NCBI GenBank assembly: GCA_042576225.1
Contig: JBHPCA010000001.1
Span: 1-64,000, forward strand
Origin: GWF2-30-66 sp042576225
GTDB lineage: Bacteria; Babelota; Babeliae; Babelales; Vermiphilaceae
DNA length: 64,000 nt
Reading direction: 5' to 3'
Under the pieces are notes generated by a model that had not been told where the DNA came from, made no database searches, and saw only the letters and a program-made list of their open reading frames with translations. The translations under genes were made by a program, and so were the position numbers. Of the stretch, positions 8,429-17,778 are shown one piece after another (the first letter of the stretch is position 1; every line of letters starts with the position of its first letter).

Positions 8429-10129
8429 CTAAAACCCACCTATTTTTCTTCTTTTTTTCTTCGGCTCAAACTCGTTTGGCCCAAACTCATTTTCTGTGTT
8501 TTCTACGTAGTCGTCCTGATCCTCATCTTGGCAATAATCTTTATACAATATATCAAGCTTTCTTTTACGTTCTTTCGCCTTTTTGCTTGCATACATGGTT
8601 TTGATAACCAAATCGCTATACGCCCTGTTTTTCCTAAGTCTTTTGCGATAAAAAACAGATTTTTTATTGGGCAAATCAAATGAATAAGCTTTGATGCCAG
8701 TAATCTTGCCGTTCAAGTTTTTTTCTTCGTATATAACGCTCAGCTCCTGCTGGGGGCCAAAAGTAATATCTATCACGTTTTTAATATTAAGATTATATAT
8801 TTTTTTGACCCGCTTGCTTTTACAATCATAAGAATCAAGATCGAGTAAGCAATTGAGGCCTGCTTGATCACACACAAGTAAAAATTTTTCATCTGTTGTA
8901 AAAATATTACCTTTGGATCTTACAGAGCCCACGATTGTGATTTCTAATTTTTCTTTCTTGCTGGTTAATAAGTTTATTAAGCTTATTTTTGTTAATAATC
9001 TTGATTTTTTAGAAAGTATATTTTCTTTATATGTTTTTTTAAAGCAAAAATACTTTCCATTAGGGCTAAAACAGGGGGGTCCATTATTACAATCATAGTC
9101 ATCTATGACCAGATCAGCTTTACACTCAAGAATATCATCTACAAATTTACACCTAGGTATATCAAACAAATATATTTTGCACACTCTGTCCGAAAAAAGA
9201 GGATGATTTTTACGCACCCAAAGATGCCTGCTATCATTACAAAACTCAAAAACAAAAACTCTTTTTATACACAGTATTTCTTCTCCTTTTTTTTCAAGAT
9301 CAATCAATCGAAAAGCGTCTTTTGTAATAAAACCAAAATACCGGCTATTGGGAGAAGAAAATTTATATTTTTCAATATCTACTTTCGGCACAATAAGATC
9401 AAGCTTACTGCCCTCTCTGAGATTAACAAAGTGTATATTTTCATCACGAAGCCTAAAAGCTAAATACTTCCCATAATCACTTAACACATACTCTTCTATT
9501 TTCAGGTCTTTTATTTTGTTGTTAATATGTGTCATTGGCTTGAGTGTTTTAAGGTTAAACAACTGGAGCTTATCATATAAATAATTAAAAATAGCAAGAT
9601 AATCACAAGCTTTATTAAACTCATAAAAATAAAGCCTGTTTTTATTATATTTTTTTATTACCGGTATTGATTTACGCTCCAAAAGACTCACAAGCTTGCC
9701 TTTAACAGCCAAATAATTCCCATTATGGCTACACATAAAAAGATACATCTTATCCATATCTATTTTTTTATTCCCTGTCTGGGCATCAAAAAGTTTAAGC
9801 TTTGCAAATCCCTCACCGAGTAAATTAAAAGACAGACCAAGATCTGTTAACGCTCTAAACCTAAATTCTTTATTCACAGCTTGTATGTACTCTATTTGCA
9901 CATCTGGATTGAGTGAAGGTAAAGCAAAAAGCAAAATATAGCTCCCATCAGGGCTAAACTTGAGTCTCCATTTTTTTCTAAACTCCGGATTTTGACAATC
10001 TTTTAGTGTTACAATTTTATGAATAGCAATATACTTACTAATTCTCAGATCTATTTTATTCATGCAAAAAATAGATGGCGCTATAACAAAACAAAAAAAC
10101 AAAGTTATGCTTTTATGTGATAATTTCAC
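8429..10129 (-). CDS. Secreted beta-propeller-like protein with C-terminal basic motif
   Basis: A 566-aa protein with a signal peptide (residues 1-22, ending SIFC), then repeated propeller-type segments such as LKFSPDGSYILLFAL, YVLSDYGKYLAFRL and CFSPNGKYFCFK. These recall WD40 or TolB-like blades, though the WD dipeptides are largely lost. The last 60 residues differ: a basic KKAKERKRK stretch, an acidic DEDQDDYVENTENE stretch, then EPKKKRRKIGGF at the very end, resembling a monopartite nuclear localisation signal. The start is a GTG preceded by GAGGGG. It probably belongs with the neighbouring secreted WD40 and Ank-RING genes. Function unknown. Confidence 0.65.
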   Translation of the reverse strand: MKLSHKSITLFFCFVIAPSIFCMNKIDLRISKYIAIHKIVTLKDCQNPEFRKKWRLKFSPDGSYILLFALPSLNPDVQIEYIQAVNKEFRFRALTDLGLSFNLLGEGFAKLKLFDAQTGNKKIDMDKMYLFMCSHNGNYLAVKGKLVSLLERKSIPVIKKYNKNRLYFYEFNKACDYLAIFNYLYDKLQLFNLKTLKPMTHINNKIKDLKIEEYVLSDYGKYLAFRLRDENIHFVNLREGSKLDLIVPKVDIEKYKFSSPNSRYFGFITKDAFRLIDLEKKGEEILCIKRVFVFEFCNDSRHLWVRKNHPLFSDRVCKIYLFDIPRCKFVDDILECKADLVIDDYDCNNGPPCFSPNGKYFCFKKTYKENILSKKSRLLTKISLINLLTSKKEKLEITIVGSVRSKGNIFTTDEKFLLVCDQAGLNCLLDLDSYDCKSKRVKKIYNLNIKNVIDITFGPQQELSVIYEEKNLNGKITGIKAYSFDLPNKKSVFYRKRLRKNRAYSDLVIKTMYASKKAKERKRKLDILYKDYCQDEDQDDYVENTENEFGPNEFEPKKKRRKIGGF

Positions 10130-10294
10130 TTGAAAACCCCTCTTAAGCTCTTAAACCTTTACTAGATTAACGCGAACTCGAAATAAAAACACAAAAAAAT
10201 AAACGCTTATCCTATATCGCAAATACATCTCCCTAATGTTATTAACTTAAGCAAATTTATATTTCTGATTTTCTGATTGCAAGGTATTCTTCCC

Positions 10295-10450
10295 CCGTTC
10301 TCCCTGAGCTTGACGAAGGGTTTATATTAGTTTTTATAGAGTTTAACATAGATTCATAAAAAATTGGCCGCCGAAAGTCTTTTTGTAACTCTTTTTAGAA
10401 AAAATAAGCTTTTAATATAAACCCTTCGTCAGGCTCAGGGAAAACGGAGA
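10295..10450. repeat. REP-like inverted repeat pair in a 452-nt intergenic region
   Basis: The gap 10130-10581 has no gene. Arms at about 10295-10330 (gttctccctgagcttgacga and onward) and 10412-10450 (the complement, ending in cttcgtcaggctcaggg) face each other around an AT-rich centre. The core is the same CCTGAGC-TG(A/T)CGAAGG as in the other intergenic pairs. The arm extension (ggtttatatta) is specific to this pair, so each pair has its own matched arms. Confidence 0.75.
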
Positions 10451-10581
10451 GGTAAGTTTTTTTGTCTGCATAAGAACCCTTATTTTTGTTTCTTTTAAAA
10501 TATTTCAATTTTCGAGTTTGCATTAGATTACAAAAATTGCATACACCTACTCTCTGTGGCAACTATAACCTAGAGTGGGAC

Positions 10582-11949
10582 CTAGAACGCATAAACGGCA
10601 TTAAATATTAGTCTCATATTGCTTGCTGGTTTTGCATTTACAACTCTGCCATGACAATCATAATCATCTTGCCACCCCTCTTGGGATGAGTCCCTTGCAA
10701 ATGCTGCACGAGCATATGAAACTTCAAACCCAAAAATTAAATTTCTAACCCGCGTTCTGACCCTTGGAGCAACCCTAAAAAAATACCGGGCACTTTTCAT
10801 TGTAGAATTTATATTAATCAAAGATACATCTTCTTGCTTACCATCTTCAATTTTTGTATAACCCTTTACAATATTTTTGGACGCCCCTAAATCTTTTGCA
10901 AAACCAAGAAATAACCCTGGCTCTATGTTCTTATTTTTGACATACACTATATCGGTCCAAAAGGTAACTGCACGCATAGGGGTATATATTATTTCATCTG
11001 TTACAAAGTTTCTGTACTGCGCACTATATGATCCCATTATGCCAAACGGACTACCATTCTCAATATAATTAAACCTGGTTTTTATAATAAATGGATAAGG
11101 CCTTAATCGAGCATAAACAAAAGCCGCTATACCTGAAACCTGCTCCGTTGTTTTATAATTCTCTTCTGTTTCTAATCTTGGAACTTCTGCATGATAATTC
11201 AAACCAACACCAAAATGATATTTCCTGCCAAATCTTACGTTAAGTTTACAAAAAAAATCTGGTAAAACTGCTCTTCTTGCTTCTTTAAGTCCAAAAAGCT
11301 TAGATAGCGCTAACGTAAACTTAAACTTATCAACCACATGTACAAGACGTATCATTGGCACCCTTCTTATAGGGTCAAACCCCAAGCCTTCATCTCCGCT
11401 CACCGGCGTAGGATATGTTTTACTCAAGGCTAGAGGATGAAAAAATTGACCAAAACGAACCTCTGTCCTCCTCCAAAGAAAACTCATATAAATACTGCCA
11501 ATACTCATTACCCCAAGTGCCTGTATCTCCTGCTCAGCTATACCCCCAAATCCAAATTCAAACCTCCCAATCACCTTTGCACCCCACAAATCTGGGCCCT
11601 CAAACAACGATTTTATACCAACGTTCACAGCAAACATATCAAACTGATCTTTGTTATTAATATCTAGCCCACTAGAATCAATATCTTGTGGTTCAGGATA
11701 GAATACGACGGCATCTTCTCCAATGCCTACAAATTGATGCGAATCATAAAAACCGACAACAGCAACCTGTCCCGCCGTAAAAAAACTGAACTTTCGCCCT
11801 AAGTCTTTGTATAAACTTTTACCAAGAAATGCTTTCTTACCACTTTGTCTCATCTGTACTGCAGTAAGCATCTCTTGAGAATGTATATTTTTTATTAATA
11901 AAACCAAAAAAGAAACAATCAACTTAAAAAATAATTTTTTGCACTTCAT
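10582..11949 (-). CDS. Outer-membrane beta-barrel protein (porin-like)
   Basis: A 455-aa barrel paralogous to the protein at 5.7-7.2 kb. The start at 11949 (MKCKKLFFKLIVSFL) gives a proper signal peptide ending near HSQ; the upstream extension to 12054 adds non-signal residues. Shared blocks are YDSHQFVGI, SGLDINNKDQFDMF, RFGQFFHPLALSKTYPTPVSGDEG, NYHAEVPRL, YKTTEQVSG and SQEGWQDDYDCHGRVV. It ends in Phe (FNAVYAF), the classic C-terminal signal for outer-membrane barrel assembly. Probable porin or adhesin-type surface barrel; the substrate is unknown. It is read away from the capsule-type genes to its right. Confidence 0.74.
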   Translation of the reverse strand: MKCKKLFFKLIVSFLVLLIKNIHSQEMLTAVQMRQSGKKAFLGKSLYKDLGRKFSFFTAGQVAVVGFYDSHQFVGIGEDAVVFYPEPQDIDSSGLDINNKDQFDMFAVNVGIKSLFEGPDLWGAKVIGRFEFGFGGIAEQEIQALGVMSIGSIYMSFLWRRTEVRFGQFFHPLALSKTYPTPVSGDEGLGFDPIRRVPMIRLVHVVDKFKFTLALSKLFGLKEARRAVLPDFFCKLNVRFGRKYHFGVGLNYHAEVPRLETEENYKTTEQVSGIAAFVYARLRPYPFIIKTRFNYIENGSPFGIMGSYSAQYRNFVTDEIIYTPMRAVTFWTDIVYVKNKNIEPGLFLGFAKDLGASKNIVKGYTKIEDGKQEDVSLININSTMKSARYFFRVAPRVRTRVRNLIFGFEVSYARAAFARDSSQEGWQDDYDCHGRVVNAKPASNMRLIFNAVYAF

Positions 11950-12197
11950 TTTGTACTTCACAATGCCCACTACCAATTTAAAAACCTGTTTACAAGTATT
12001 TAACTCAACCCCCCGCGATCCCTTTAGGCCAAACATAATATACAGGATAAACAAAAATACAAAATTTAAAACCCCAAAAGTATATTCATCTTAAATTTGG
12101 CTTGCTATAGTAATCACATTTGATATCTTGAGCAAAGATGTAAAATAGCTTAATAGCTTGAGAGCTTAATAGCTCAGGAGATATCTTAGGAGATAGA

Positions 12198-14810
12198 GTG
12201 GGCAATTCGAAGCACACAAAAAAAGCAGAGCATACAAGGCCTATTGTCTTGATTGTCGGCACAAGACCAGAAGGCATCAAGATGATACCTCTCTATCAAG
12301 CACTCAAAAAATCTGGGCTTCCTGCACTACTCTGCTCAACCATGCAACATGATGAACTACTCTCTCAAGTTTTTGATATTTTTGGTATAACACCTGACTT
12401 TAATCTTGAAATCATGCGTCAAAAACAGGATCTTTTTTATCTCACCCAATCTATCTTACAAAAAACAAAAGAACTTTTTGCACAACTACAACCATCACTC
12501 GTAATTGTACAAGGCGATACGACCTCGACTATGGCCGCTGCACTCTCAGCATTTTACGCCCATATACCGGTTGCTCATGTTGAGGCAGGCCTGAGAACAG
12601 ATGACATACAACACCCATTTCCAGAAGAGGCCAATAGGCGAATCGTAAGCCAGATCGCAAACTACCACTTTGCACCCACACAACTTGCGTATAACAATTT
12701 AATTTCCCAAGGGGTTGCAAAAGAAACAATATTTCTCACCGGCAACACCGTCACCGACGCACTCAGGATTATACAAGATAAAATCACTACCGACGCTTTA
12801 CACATTACAGACACACTAAAACAAACCATTAACACCTGCAAAAAGCAAAACAAAAAAATAATATTACTCACTGCACACCGAAGAGAGTCGTTTAACGGGG
12901 GAATAGAACAAATACTAAATAGCGTAAAAACATTTTTGCTAGATAACCCAGGTACCTGTTGCATATATCCGTTTCACCCAAATCCACAAGTAATACAGGC
13001 TATAGAAAAAACAGATATCAGCAATTTGGAGAATTTACATATCACCGAACCAATACAATATAGTGACATGGTCTATCTTATTTCTCACGCAAATATTATA
13101 CTCACCGATTCAGGAGGCATTCAGGAAGAGGCGATCTCTTTGGGAAAACCTGTACTAATTCTCAGAGAAAAAACTGAGCGCATGGAAGGGGTGCAGGCCG
13201 GCCTTGCAACACTGGTCGGCACAAATGGAGAAAAAATTATACAAAAGCTAAACACACATCACAATTTAAAATCTTTTAAATCTAGAGAAACAAGTAACAT
13301 ATATGGCGATGGGCACGCATCAGAAAAAATAACAGTAATACTAAAAAACAAACTTTTAGATAAGTTAGATAATTTGCCCAAACTCCAAAAAGACATCTTT
13401 AAAGGGGCAACACATAATAGAGAGAAGTTAAAAAGCAAATTAAAAGGGAACTTAAGTATGAAAAAAGCATGTGTTCTTGGGTTAGGATACATAGGACTTC
13501 CAACGGCTATACTACTAGCCGAAAACGGCTTTGACGTAACCGGCTTTGATATTGATGCACAAAAAGTAGAAAGCATAAACGCGGGAGACCCGGTCATTGA
13601 AGAACCAGAAATTTATGAGAAATTACATATCGCTTTAAGCTACAAACATTTAAAAGCTACCACAAAAATACAAGCCAGCGATTATTTTATTATTGCAGTA
13701 CCAACACCATTTAAAGAAAATAAAGCAATAGACCTCTCTTACATCAAGAGTGCTGCTATTTCTATAGCAAAAGTACTGCAAACAGGAAATACAGTGCTAC
13801 TGGAGTCTACCGTCTCTGTTGGGGCAACAGAAAAACTGGCACAGCTGCTGCAAGAAAAAACAAAATTACGGGCCGGCAAAGATTTTCATGTAGCGCACTG
13901 CCCTGAGCGAGTACTGCCGGGAAAGATTTTCAAAGAATTAGTTGAAAATGACAGAGTTATTGGCGGCATAACGCCTGAATCTGCATACAAAGCGTCACTA
14001 CTTTACAATACATTTGTCACCGGCGATATACATCTGACCGACTGCAAAACAGCTGAGATGGTAAAATTAATTGAAAATAGTTCTCGCGATGCCCAGATTG
14101 CATTTGCACACCAAGTTGCCTCAATGGCAAAAGCTGCAAAGCTCAACCCATATGAGATCATAGAACTTGCAAACAAACACCCCCGAGTAAATATACTGCG
14201 GCCCACTTGTGGCGTCGGCGGACACTGCATCGCCATAGACCCATGGTTCTTGGTAGAATCGTTTCCCAATAACTGCGAATTTATAAAAGCAGCACGGGCA
14301 ACCAACGACAATCGCCCACTTGAGATTATAAAAACAATAAATAAAAAAATAAAAAAATGGGAAATCGCAAACAACACTCCTAATACCCCACGCGCAAAAA
14401 AATGCACAGTCCTACTGCTAGGCCTCACCTACAAACCAAACGTAGATGACCTGCGAGAATCACCGGCTCTATTTATTGCCAAAGAGATGAGAAAACATAA
14501 AAATATTAATTTATTAATCGCTGAACCAAACATAAAACAACAAAAGTTACAAACACTTTTTGCCAAAACACACACAAGCATACAAGATGGAATTGCAAAA
14601 GCAGACATAATTGTCTATCTAGTCGCCCACAAAAGATTTAAAGCAATCGATAAAAAATTACTTAAACACAAACTTATTTTAGACTTCTGTGGTGCAACAT
14701 ACATATCTAAAACTAAAAACCCAGAACCCACAAAAACCTGTATGCTCGACTTCTTCATAACCAACTCACGCGATACATCCTGCTGCAAAAAAGATAAAGG
14801 GAGTGCATAA
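12198..14810 (+). CDS. Fused UDP-GlcNAc 2-epimerase / UDP-ManNAc dehydrogenase
   Basis: One 870-aa reading frame joining two enzymes that act in sequence. Residues 15-385 are a WecB-type UDP-GlcNAc 2-epimerase (GTRPEGIK at 21-28, QGDTTST, HVEAGLRT from 127, FPEEANRR, DSGGIQEEA). Residues 421-870 are a WecC-type UDP-ManNAc dehydrogenase (Rossmann LGLGYIGLPTA, CPERVLPGK, catalytic Cys677 in GVGGHC). Together they turn UDP-GlcNAc into UDP-ManNAcA for surface polysaccharide. The start is GTG with TTAGGAGA upstream. An internal ATG at 13458 has a possible ribosome site (aaaaggga), so a free dehydrogenase may also be made. No signal peptide: cytoplasmic. Short direct repeats (tagcttaatagctt) lie at about 12146-12176. 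Confidence 0.9.
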   Translation: MGNSKHTKKAEHTRPIVLIVGTRPEGIKMIPLYQALKKSGLPALLCSTMQHDELLSQVFDIFGITPDFNLEIMRQKQDLFYLTQSILQKTKELFAQLQPSLVIVQGDTTSTMAAALSAFYAHIPVAHVEAGLRTDDIQHPFPEEANRRIVSQIANYHFAPTQLAYNNLISQGVAKETIFLTGNTVTDALRIIQDKITTDALHITDTLKQTINTCKKQNKKIILLTAHRRESFNGGIEQILNSVKTFLLDNPGTCCIYPFHPNPQVIQAIEKTDISNLENLHITEPIQYSDMVYLISHANIILTDSGGIQEEAISLGKPVLILREKTERMEGVQAGLATLVGTNGEKIIQKLNTHHNLKSFKSRETSNIYGDGHASEKITVILKNKLLDKLDNLPKLQKDIFKGATHNREKLKSKLKGNLSMKKACVLGLGYIGLPTAILLAENGFDVTGFDIDAQKVESINAGDPVIEEPEIYEKLHIALSYKHLKATTKIQASDYFIIAVPTPFKENKAIDLSYIKSAAISIAKVLQTGNTVLLESTVSVGATEKLAQLLQEKTKLRAGKDFHVAHCPERVLPGKIFKELVENDRVIGGITPESAYKASLLYNTFVTGDIHLTDCKTAEMVKLIENSSRDAQIAFAHQVASMAKAAKLNPYEIIELANKHPRVNILRPTCGVGGHCIAIDPWFLVESFPNNCEFIKAARATNDNRPLEIIKTINKKIKKWEIANNTPNTPRAKKCTVLLLGLTYKPNVDDLRESPALFIAKEMRKHKNINLLIAEPNIKQQKLQTLFAKTHTSIQDGIAKADIIVYLVAHKRFKAIDKKLLKHKLILDFCGATYISKTKNPEPTKTCMLDFFITNSRDTSCCKKDKGSA

Positions 14811-17083
14811 TGAGACAGGTGTTTTTAGATAGAGGCAATATTGTAGTCAAAGAAGTATGCCAACCCCATCTTGATGAAAATAGTGTACTAGTATCAGTAC
14901 ACTACTCTTTTTTGGGCTCAGGAGCAGAGATATCAACTATAGAAAAAGCACAAGAGAGTATTTTTTTTAGCGATGTGCCAAACAAAATAAAAAAAGTAAT
15001 CAAATCTGTCTCAAAACACGGTATGCAAGAGACTGCCCACTTGGTTAAAAATAAAATGCGAGGACATATACAACCACTTGGTTACTCCTGCTCGGGAGAA
15101 GTTATTTCCGTAGGCGACCAGGTAAAAAATATAAGAGCAGGCGACCTGGTAGCATGTGCCAGCGCAAACTTTGCAAAACATGCAGACATTATCGCAATAC
15201 CCCAACATTTAGTCACCCCAGTAAAAAACAAAGAAAATTTAAAAGAAGCAAGCGTTGCTACAATCGGCGCACTTGCATTGCAAAGCATACGCCGTGCAAA
15301 CTTACAAATAGGAGAGCATGTATGTGTGATTGGCCTTGGAGTCTTGGGTCAAATAACAATGCAAATGGCAAACCTATCTGGGTGCAATACCGTTGGTATA
15401 GATATATGTGCCCAACGCTTAGCTCTTGCAAAACAGCTAGGCGCCAGCGCAGCACTGCACTCTTTTGAAGATGACGTAATCAACGAGATCGATTACATCA
15501 CTAATCACCATGGCATGGACTGCACAATCATTGCCGCTGCATCAAAAAGTGATTCTATTATTGCGCAAGCAATGGAAATAACTCGCAAAAAAGGAAAAGT
15601 TGTCATTGTCTCTGATGTCGGCCTCAACTTAGAACGCAACCCATTTTATAAAAAAGAGATCGAACTTATAGTCTCCTGCTCATATGGCCCCGGAATAAAC
15701 AATTACGAAAATGAACCATCAGCCCACCCAAAAAGAGACTACCCATACGAGATAGTCAGATGGACTGAAAACCGGAACATGCAAGCGTTTATCAAGTTAC
15801 TAGAAAACAAAAAAATAACCATAAATAAATTAATCACCGACAACATCCCTGTAAGTGATATAGCAAAAGCATACACCAAACTAAAAACAAGAAAATCTTT
15901 AGGCGTCATAATTCACTACAACACCAAACCCTCTTCCCTACAAACAGGCTCACCTGAAACAGGCACGCCTGACCTAGGCACGCCTGGCCCAAACACCCAA
16001 AACACCCTTGATCCCACCACCCCTGAAAGGGGTCATACAAAAGACACAGAAATAAAATTTATGCCGGCAACAAAAGACGTACTCAAAGTTGGCATTGTTG
16101 GAACCGGTGAATTCTCCGAACACAATCTTTTGCCAGTCATAGCACAACAGAAAAATGCCACTATACATACAATCACCGGCAAAGATATATCCAGATCACT
16201 GCACATGTCCAAAATATATGGTGCAAAAAAATGCTTTGCCAGCTACCACGAGTTCTTCGAACACGAGTTCTTAGAAAAAGAATCCAATAACATCTGTGAT
16301 GTTGTCGTCATATCCTCTGAGCACAAATACCATTGCCAACAAGCACTTAATGCACTGCAAAAAGGCAAAGCCGTATTTCTAGAAAAACCGATGGCAACCA
16401 ACCCCGACCAACTGCACCAAATACAAAACTTCTTGCACACGCACCCGACAACCCCATTTTGTGTAGACTACAGTAGATCATTCTCCCCGTTTATACAAAA
16501 AATAAAATGCGCCATCAAAAATAGAAAATCACCACTCGTGATTAATTACCGAATGAACGTCGAGCTTCTGAAAAAAAATAAGCCGGTGCAAGAAGATATG
16601 GGAGAAGGAAGAATTATTGGTGAGGCCTGCAGCATCTTCGACATATTCTATGAACTCACCAACTCAAAGCCTATCGCAGTCTCTGTCGAATCTTTACACT
16701 CACCCAATTCACAATTATTTCCCACAGACAATTTTTGTGCACAGGTCAGCTTCCAAGACGGCTCTATATGCTCACTCACCTACACTTCACTAGGGCATCA
16801 AAACATGGGCCGTGAACGCATGGAACTCTTTTTTGACTCAAAATCTATCGTCATGAAAGATTATAAAGTTCTCCAAGGTTTTGGGCTGCGTAAATCATTT
16901 GACGAGTGCTCTAAGTTCCCGGACAAGGGACGACACATTTTAATCAGCAACTTTTTTGCAAAACTCAAAAACAAAAAGTTCACCCACCCTATAGATTTAC
17001 AAAGACTCTACGACGTGGCAAACCTAACCATCACTGTCGATAAGCTTGCCTGCCAAGGTGGCGGCCAAAAAAACCTCACATAA
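14810..17083 (+). CDS. Bi-domain oxidoreductase: zinc-type alcohol dehydrogenase-like + Gfo/Idh/MocA
   Basis: A 757-aa fusion. Residues 1-370 form a medium-chain dehydrogenase-like domain (GYSCSGEVISVGDQV, Rossmann VCVIGLGVLGQ). Residues about 420-757 form a Gfo/Idh/MocA domain (KVGIVGTGEFSEHNLLP; EKP signature at 525-527). A Pro/Thr/Gly-rich linker at about 371-415, with repeated TGSPETGTPDLGTPG units, joins them. The ATG overlaps the stop of the WecB-WecC gene by 1 nt, so the two are translationally coupled. Proteins of this architecture occur in polysaccharide loci and probably oxidise or reduce a nucleotide-linked sugar. The exact substrate is unknown. No signal peptide. Confidence 0.83.
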   Translation: MRQVFLDRGNIVVKEVCQPHLDENSVLVSVHYSFLGSGAEISTIEKAQESIFFSDVPNKIKKVIKSVSKHGMQETAHLVKNKMRGHIQPLGYSCSGEVISVGDQVKNIRAGDLVACASANFAKHADIIAIPQHLVTPVKNKENLKEASVATIGALALQSIRRANLQIGEHVCVIGLGVLGQITMQMANLSGCNTVGIDICAQRLALAKQLGASAALHSFEDDVINEIDYITNHHGMDCTIIAAASKSDSIIAQAMEITRKKGKVVIVSDVGLNLERNPFYKKEIELIVSCSYGPGINNYENEPSAHPKRDYPYEIVRWTENRNMQAFIKLLENKKITINKLITDNIPVSDIAKAYTKLKTRKSLGVIIHYNTKPSSLQTGSPETGTPDLGTPGPNTQNTLDPTTPERGHTKDTEIKFMPATKDVLKVGIVGTGEFSEHNLLPVIAQQKNATIHTITGKDISRSLHMSKIYGAKKCFASYHEFFEHEFLEKESNNICDVVVISSEHKYHCQQALNALQKGKAVFLEKPMATNPDQLHQIQNFLHTHPTTPFCVDYSRSFSPFIQKIKCAIKNRKSPLVINYRMNVELLKKNKPVQEDMGEGRIIGEACSIFDIFYELTNSKPIAVSVESLHSPNSQLFPTDNFCAQVSFQDGSICSLTYTSLGHQNMGRERMELFFDSKSIVMKDYKVLQGFGLRKSFDECSKFPDKGRHILISNFFAKLKNKKFTHPIDLQRLYDVANLTITVDKLACQGGGQKNLT

Positions 17084-17157
17084 TTCCACATCAATTTCAA
17101 AAACTCCTTGATTAACCTTTTTTTTCTGGCACCATTCTATTATAGAAATCGTGTAGA

Positions 17158-17180
17158 ATCGTACTTGGAGTCTTATAATT
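17158..17180 (+). promoter_or_regulatory. Shared upstream motif (GTACTTGGAGTCTTATAAT)
   Basis: This motif lies about 40-60 nt before the first membrane-family gene. Close copies sit before the gene at 23633 (23568-23591) and, on the minus strand, before the gene at 34573 (about 34617-34645). The TATAAT suits a -10 element. A shared promoter or regulator site is inferred. Confidence 0.4.
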
Positions 17181-17220
17181 TTTATATTTTTTAACTCTTA
17201 CACCACAAAGGAAAAAACTC

Positions 17221-17652
17221 ATGCAAAAACTTATTTGCACAAAATTATTAATCGCCTTGACCATAAACCTTCTTGCAACCCCATTTGCCCATGCCGGCAA
17301 AAAGTATCACAAACACAAATACAACAAAAGCAGGAACTATAGACGCAAAGAACGCAAGTTCAGTCACAAAGATAGAATTAGCAAAAAAGAGAAAAGAAGA
17401 AAAAGCAATTGGCAAGAAAACATAGAAGCATTAAGCAATTTCAATAAAGAGAGAAATAAATTTTTGGAGACAAAAAAGAACTTCTTGCGTTCTATCCGTC
17501 GCAAACGCAGGTCAATTGAGTTAAAAAAGAAATACTTAAAAAAGAGGCTAAAGGATATATCATTTTGTATAAAGATACCATTTTGGATAGAGCCCTTGCT
17601 TTACCCCTCTCTTTATGACACCTGTCTTTATTATGATACTGAAATCTATTAA
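17221..17652 (+). CDS. Truncated member of the Cys-rich/acidic-tail membrane family
   Basis: A 143-aa remnant of the paralogous family. It has the standard leader (MQKLICTKLLIALTIN, cleavage after AHA before GKK) and the basic region (RNYRRKERKFSHKDR and onward). It then jumps to a short tail ending YDTEIY, the same last residues as the full-length gene ending at 20215. The Cys-rich ectodomain, both internal hydrophobic segments and the Thr-Glu repeats are missing. The 3' flank is also homologous to that of the intact genes, so a deletion of several hundred nt inside an intact copy is the simplest origin. It may still be exported as a small basic protein, or be decaying. Confidence 0.7.
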   Translation: MQKLICTKLLIALTINLLATPFAHAGKKYHKHKYNKSRNYRRKERKFSHKDRISKKEKRRKSNWQENIEALSNFNKERNKFLETKKNFLRSIRRKRRSIELKKKYLKKRLKDISFCIKIPFWIEPLLYPSLYDTCLYYDTEIY

Positions 17653-17656
17653 ATTA

Positions 17657-17778
17657 CGCCTGACTTTGATGCATATTCAACAAAAAGCTGGGGGATAAAT
17701 ATTTCCCTTGCTCAAAAAATACTATACACTGAAAAGCAAAATCATACATTTCGTTAAAATTTTTAGGGAGTTTTAGAC
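17657..17778 (+). repeat. Conserved intergenic cassette upstream of a family gene (copy 1)
   Basis: About 120 nt shared with 18919-19045: a 3' hairpin relic (ctttgatgcatattcaacaaaaagctggggga), the line ataaatatttccc, then ctatacact, gcaaaatcata, atttcgtta and the ribosome site ggagttttagac before the ATG. By eye the two copies differ at only a few positions. This indicates tandem duplication of gene plus flank. Confidence 0.7.
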
